Shown piece by piece: positions 60,741-64,000 of a DNA stretch of 64,000 nucleotides. The notes beneath the pieces were generated by a model that worked only from the letters and a program-made list of their open reading frames with translations, did no database searches and was not told the origin of the DNA. The translations under genes were made by a program, and so were the position numbers. The stretch is from Hymenobacter yonginensis (GTDB taxonomy: Bacteria > Bacteroidota > Bacteroidia > Cytophagales > Hymenobacteraceae): NCBI RefSeq assembly GCF_027625995.1, contig NZ_CP115396.1, positions 3,782,501 to 3,846,500 of the forward strand, read 5' to 3'. Numbering within the stretch: the stretch's first letter is position 1; each line of letters opens with the position of its first letter.

Positions 60741-61073
60741 TTAGGGCGTTTTTTTAGGGGCCGCCCCGGTGGTGGCGCGGGGAGGCGTGGCCAGCGGAGG
60801 GGCGGGCACTGGCTGGCGCAGCAGGCGCTCGGGCGAGGCTGTAGCCTGGCGGGCAGGCTGGCCGGTCAGGCCGGGGGCGGTGGTGGCATTCTGGCCCTGC
60901 CCGGCGGTAGTACCGGAGGCTGTAGAAGGAGCCGGCATGGGCGTATTGGGGGGCGGCACTTTCACGGCGCCCAGCTTGCGCTGGGTAGGCGTGGACGGGG
61001 CGCGGTTCTGGGCCGCGGCGGTGGTACCTGCCAGCAGGGCCAGCAGCAAGGCAGTGGAAAGCAGACGGAACAT
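60741..61073 (-). CDS. Small secreted Pro/Ala/Thr-rich protein
   Basis: A 110-residue protein: signal peptide FRLLSTALLLALLAGTTAAAQ, then a low-complexity mature part rich in Pro, Ala, Thr and Gln (VPPPNTPMPAPSTASGTTAG) with few hydrophobic residues, probably disordered. No family recognised. ATG 61073 is chosen because the signal peptide begins there. Confidence 0.65.
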   Translation of the reverse strand: MFRLLSTALLLALLAGTTAAAQNRAPSTPTQRKLGAVKVPPPNTPMPAPSTASGTTAGQGQNATTAPGLTGQPARQATASPERLLRQPVPAPPLATPPRATTGAAPKKTP

Positions 61074-61171
61074 AGCAGCTATAGGAAATGGTACAGCGCT
61101 GTATACGGGCGCCACTGCCTGAAAGGCGGCCTATGCGGCCAGCCTTTTCCGTTGCGGGCCGGCTACCACGC

Positions 61172-61206
61172 AAACGGCCGCTTTCCCGGGTAGGAAAAGC
61201 GGCCGT
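61172..61206. terminator. Stem-loop between two small secreted protein genes
   Basis: AACGGCCGCTTTCC and GGAAAAGCGGCCGT form a stem with small loop CGGGTA. On the minus strand it lies 30 bases after the stop of the basic protein gene. Confidence 0.65.
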
Positions 61207-61235
61207 CTGGGCACTTATTGTATTACTGAGGCGGA

Positions 61236-61550
61236 CTATTGGCGCGGCGGCATGGTGCCGGTTGGCGCATCTACCTGAATCCGGCCTTTGGGGGCGGCGG
61301 CTTTCTGCCGGCCTTTGCGCATGGCTTTGCGGCGGGCGGCCCGGCGGCGGAAGAAGCCCAGGCGGCGCTTTTTGCTGCGGCTGTTGCCACGGTAGCGCTT
61401 GTAGTTGGGGCGCGGAATCAGCGTTACGGCATCCGTGGCGGATACGGCAGCTTCCGTGAGCGGCGCCTCCGGGCTGGCAGCGGCCAGCACGGTTTCAGGC
61501 TCCAGCAACACCATGAAGGCACACAGAAGCAATAGTATTATTCTAAACAT
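61236..61550 (-). CDS. Small exported, strongly basic protein
   Basis: A 104-residue protein with a signal peptide (FRIILLLLCAFMVLLEPETVLA). The mature part begins acidic/neutral and then becomes extremely basic (RYRGNSRSKKRRLGFFRRRA, with about 20 Arg/Lys within 45 residues). No family recognised; binding to nucleic acid, LPS or acidic polymers is possible but untested. The upstream 61551-61733 DNA is AT-rich and probably holds its promoter. Confidence 0.65.
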   Translation of the reverse strand: MFRIILLLLCAFMVLLEPETVLAAASPEAPLTEAAVSATDAVTLIPRPNYKRYRGNSRSKKRRLGFFRRRAARRKAMRKGRQKAAAPKGRIQVDAPTGTMPPRQ

Positions 61551-61733
61551 GATCCGAAGAAAAAAGGGTGAAACAAGCCGAAAACAGGTGGTGCAGGCAG
61601 GTGCGAACAATGCCTATACTACCTCAATACCAAAGATAACGGCTATAATCGGGCCAATATTATATTTACCCTCAATATCCAATAGCTTATCTGAAAATTG
61701 CCTTTTTCAACGGCCGCCTGTTTTCGGCGAAAC

Positions 61734-62147
61734 CTAGCTGCGCGAGGTCAGCCAGCGCACCGCTTCGCCTTCGTCGATGAACTGGTTGAGGGAGCAGTAG
61801 TCGCCGTGGGTGTAGGGCAGCGGCGGCAGGGTGTCGTCCTGCACGTGGTCGGCCTGGTAAGGCGCAATCAGGAACGCCAGGTACACGTGCTCGTGGAGGT
61901 GGCGGCGCAGCGTGGGGTAAAACTCGGTGGTCAGCCAGTGTACGTCCTGGGCATCTACCTGCAGGCGGCGGCGCGAGTCAATCAGCCAGCGGTTGCAGCT
62001 GCCGCAGGAGGCGGCGTAGTGAAGCATGGCCTGGTAGCCGGCGCGCAGCTCGCCCGATTCCGCCGGCCGGGTCCAGCGGGCGGCCACGATGCCCAGATCG
62101 GGGCGGTGGCTGAGGTGGAGAAAGTCAGCTAGCGTGGTGGGCGTCAT
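61734..62147 (-). CDS. STAS-like hypothetical protein 2
   Basis: A 137-residue protein that shares length and the final pattern 'FIDEGEAVRWL' with the 60237-60650 protein, and a similar order of strands (ARWTRPAESGELRAGYQAML; RWLIDSRRRLQVDAQDVHWL). It contains a CGSC pair. Function unknown. ATG 62147 is chosen because the upstream extension is not protein-like. Confidence 0.68.
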   Translation of the reverse strand: MTPTTLADFLHLSHRPDLGIVAARWTRPAESGELRAGYQAMLHYAASCGSCNRWLIDSRRRLQVDAQDVHWLTTEFYPTLRRHLHEHVYLAFLIAPYQADHVQDDTLPPLPYTHGDYCSLNQFIDEGEAVRWLTSRS

Positions 62148-62249
62148 GCAAACAGGGGTAGGTGGCAGGCCGGGAAACAGGGCAGTGGTACCGATACGCA
62201 CCAACGGCACTTCGTGTTGGCTGTGCTGACCGCAGCCCCCCGTAAACGC

Positions 62250-62285
62250 GGCGGCCCGGCTCACTCCTGGGGAGGAAGCCGGGCC
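62250..62285 (-). terminator. GC-rich hairpin after the plug-like gene
   Basis: ACGGCCCGGCT and AGCCGGGCCGC pair on the minus strand around a 15-base loop, 10 bases after the stop of the 62294-62656 gene. No T tract follows. Confidence 0.5.
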
Positions 62286-62293
62286 GTCACAGG

Positions 62294-62656
62294 CTAGGGC
62301 CGCACCGGGGGCGCGGGCACCACCGGCGGCTGGATGTTGTAGCGGCGGTTGAACTCGGCCACAGCCTCGGAACTCACGTTGCGCTTGGTTACTACCACCA
62401 TCACGCCGCCAGTGGCACCGTCGCCGAAAATCCGGGTGGCCTCGGGGCCTTTCACCACATTCACGCTGGCAATGGTGCGGCGGTTGAGCTCGTTGATGGC
62501 CTGCTGGGTGGACGGCTGGCCGTCGAGGAAATACAGGCTGGGCGCGCTGGCCTGCACCGGGGCGGGTGCCGGCGCTGCCTGGGCAAATACGCCGGCCGGC
62601 AGCACCAGCAGGGCCGTGCGCAGCGCCAGCCGCAGGGAAACAGATAGAAGCTTCAT
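62294..62656 (-). CDS. Stand-alone TonB-plug-like secreted protein
   Basis: A 120-residue protein. The signal peptide (to about 26, LPAGVFAQ) is followed by a Pro/Ala linker and one plug-type module: LYFLDGQPS, ELNRRTIASVNVVKGPEATR, FGDGATGGVMVVVTK. This pattern is found in the plug domain of TonB-dependent receptors and twice in the neighbouring M56 protein. No barrel is attached, so the protein is not a receptor. It may bind the same partner as the M56 module. Confidence 0.75.
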   Translation of the reverse strand: MKLLSVSLRLALRTALLVLPAGVFAQAAPAPAPVQASAPSLYFLDGQPSTQQAINELNRRTIASVNVVKGPEATRIFGDGATGGVMVVVTKRNVSSEAVAEFNRRYNIQPPVVPAPPVRP

Positions 62657-62691
62657 AGTTGGGATATACGCCCCGGGGGCTCGTTTGACTG

Positions 62692-62730
62692 AAAAAAGAC
62701 GCTCCCGCAGCCTGGCAGGTTGCGGGAGCG
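62692..62730 (-). terminator. Intrinsic terminator of the M56 gene
   Basis: GCTCCCGCA (62701-62709) and TGCGGGAGC (62721-62729) pair; on the minus strand GTCTTTTTTC follows. It separates the M56 gene from the plug-like gene. Confidence 0.9.
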
Positions 62731-62753
62731 GAGTATCGGGCGGATGCTATCTG

Positions 62754-64000
62754 TTATTTGGTGATGATGACAATAGCCCCTTGTCGACCTTTTTCGCCGT
62801 ATTTCTTTACGGCGTGCTCGGCATCCAGTACAAACACTGACTCCAGCTTGTCGGGCGTCAGCTGCACGTCGGCCGGACTCACTTCGCGGCCATCCACCAT
62901 CAGCAGCCGGCCGTTCAGGTCGGCGGCCGTCAACGGCTTGCCTTGCTTGGCATTTTCCATAAGACGCGCATCGGCGCCGGAAGCGGGCTGCAGCACGATG
63001 CTGTGCGTTTTCATGAATGCCAGCACCTCGGCCGAGTTCCGGTTCTGCTTGGTAAAAACCAGGATTACGCCATTGCTGGCTTCGGGGCCGAAGGTGGCCG
63101 TAGCGGCGCCTTTCACCACGTTCATGCTTTCAATAGTGGCCGGATTCAGGTTATCCAGTGCTTTTTTTTCGATCCGCTCGCCATCCAGAAAGTAAATCGG
63201 CTCAGCTACCACCACCGGTTGCCCCTGAGCATCGAACAATACATTTTCCGGCCGGCGGCCAATGGCTATTTCGGCTTTGTAGCGCAGGTTGGTACCATCA
63301 GCGGCCCGTACTTCCGATACACCGATCAGCCGGTAGCCAGGGTACTGCTGCACGATGTGCCGCAACGCGGCCGGCGGCAGGGCGCTGATGGGAGCAGGCT
63401 TCTCTGTATCGGCCAGGGTGCTGGTTGCTACCGCAGGAGTAGCCTGGGTGGCGGCGGCGGTCAGGAGCAAGCCCAGCGCTATAGGCAGCACAGCGGCGTA
63501 GCGCAGCAGTTGCCGCCGGCCGGAAGGAAGGGAATTCATCATACGAATACGGTTTTTAAGGGTGATAAAGGAGAAAGGGGTTGTTAAAGGGGAGCCGGCC
63601 GCCAGCGTACTGAGCCGGACCAGGCTGTATTGATACTGTTTCGGGGCCAGCTGGCTTTCGCGCAGCACGGCGGCATCGGCAATGAACTCCAGATTTTCCT
63701 GGGTGGCGCGCAGCCACAGCCAGGCCGCCGGGCTGGCCCAGGCCAGCACCCGGTGCAGGTGGCCCAGCAGCACATCCAGCGTGTGGGCCTGGCGCACGTG
63801 CACCTGCTCGTGGAGCAAGGCCACCGGCAGTTCGGCCGGCGCGTGGTGGGCCGGGTTTAGGTAAATGGCGCGCCCGAAAGAAAACGGACTCACCTCCCCC
63901 GCCACCGCCCGAAACCGCACCCCCGCCGCCTCCACCGGCCGGGAAGCCCGGTGCAGCCGCCACAACGACGCGCCCTGCACCAGCAGCCGGAGCAGCAGCC
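62754..64000 (-). CDS. M56 (BlaR1-type) family metallopeptidase with two plug-like modules (N-terminus outside window)
   Basis: An open minus-strand frame of at least 415 residues that continues past the right edge; the first possible internal start is not the true one. The zinc motif is in LLHEQVHVRQAHTLD, followed by ENLEFIADAAVL. A membrane segment (LRYAAVLPIALGLLLTAA) leads to a periplasmic part. Two plug-like modules follow: YFLDGERI...TIESMNVVKG...GVILVFTKQN and LLMVDGREVSP...LESVFVLDAE...GAIVIITK. BlaR1/MecR1-type proteins sense a signal and cleave a BlaI/MecI repressor, whose gene is expected just right of the window. Confidence 0.88.
   Translation of the reverse strand, partial: LLLRLLVQGASLWRLHRASRPVEAAGVRFRAVAGEVSPFSFGRAIYLNPAHHAPAELPVALLHEQVHVRQAHTLDVLLGHLHRVLAWASPAAWLWLRATQENLEFIADAAVLRESQLAPKQYQYSLVRLSTLAAGSPLTTPFSFITLKNRIRMMNSLPSGRRQLLRYAAVLPIALGLLLTAAATQATPAVATSTLADTEKPAPISALPPAALRHIVQQYPGYRLIGVSEVRAADGTNLRYKAEIAIGRRPENVLFDAQGQPVVVAEPIYFLDGERIEKKALDNLNPATIESMNVVKGAATATFGPEASNGVILVFTKQNRNSAEVLAFMKTHSIVLQPASGADARLMENAKQGKPLTAADLNGRLLMVDGREVSPADVQLTPDKLESVFVLDAEHAVKKYGEKGRQGAIVIITK

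Overview
The window looks like a chromosome segment of a GC-rich Bacteroidota, most probably a Hymenobacter-type member of the Cytophagales. Three secreted proteins end in type IX secretion sorting domains. There is a DUF5686 outer-membrane family protein, an M56 peptidase with TonB-plug-like modules, eukaryote-like class Ia ribonucleotide reductase subunits, and -7 promoter elements of the form TAnnTTTG. I see no phage, insertion sequence, CRISPR array or rRNA. The genus is inferred; the sequence itself contains no marker such as 16S.

Positions 1-17.3 kb form a molybdenum-cofactor (Moco) island. It holds a YdeP-type molybdopterin oxidoreductase (cut by the left edge), a DUF7009 protein, fdhD, a MoeB-rhodanese protein, a MOT1-type molybdate transporter, moaA, moaD, moaE, a MobB-like/MobA fusion, moaC and moeA. 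An OFA-family MFS transporter with a 47-residue 'small subunit' lies at its right end. Passenger genes (DUF2490, SnoaL-like, alpha/beta hydrolase, DUF1294, DUF2007) are interspersed.

Positions 17.4-29.6 kb hold a cell-wall amidase, a lipoprotein, a TonB-like protein and a TPR protein. They are followed by the methionine genes metF and metH; metH has a clear SAM-I riboswitch and a readable switching leader. A DUF5686 protein and a small unknown protein complete this part.

Positions 29.7-38.6 kb are the most interesting part. A 1074-residue membrane protein (NTT/MFS-like transporter, HEAT-like repeats and a cyclic-nucleotide-binding domain) faces a minus-strand run that encodes three tandem VOC-like paralogs, a TPR histidine kinase, a lone receiver and a receiver-adenylate cyclase fusion. 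Read together this suggests a local phosphorelay-to-cAMP-to-membrane-effector circuit.

Positions 38.6-49 kb hold an initiator tRNA-Met, a lipoprotein esterase, a BamA/TamA-type outer-membrane protein, hemW, small unknowns, a hydrolase, a cyclase-family protein, ribosomal proteins bL27 and bL21, and nrdB. Positions 49-64 kb hold three T9SS cargo proteins, nrdA, a catalase-like protein, small secreted and STAS-like proteins, a stand-alone plug-like protein and an M56 peptidase cut by the right edge.

Intergenic DNA is unusually rich in paired inverted hairpin elements (REPIN-like) of at least seven unrelated sequence families. There is also a second class of low-GC, word-like inverted repeats at gene borders.
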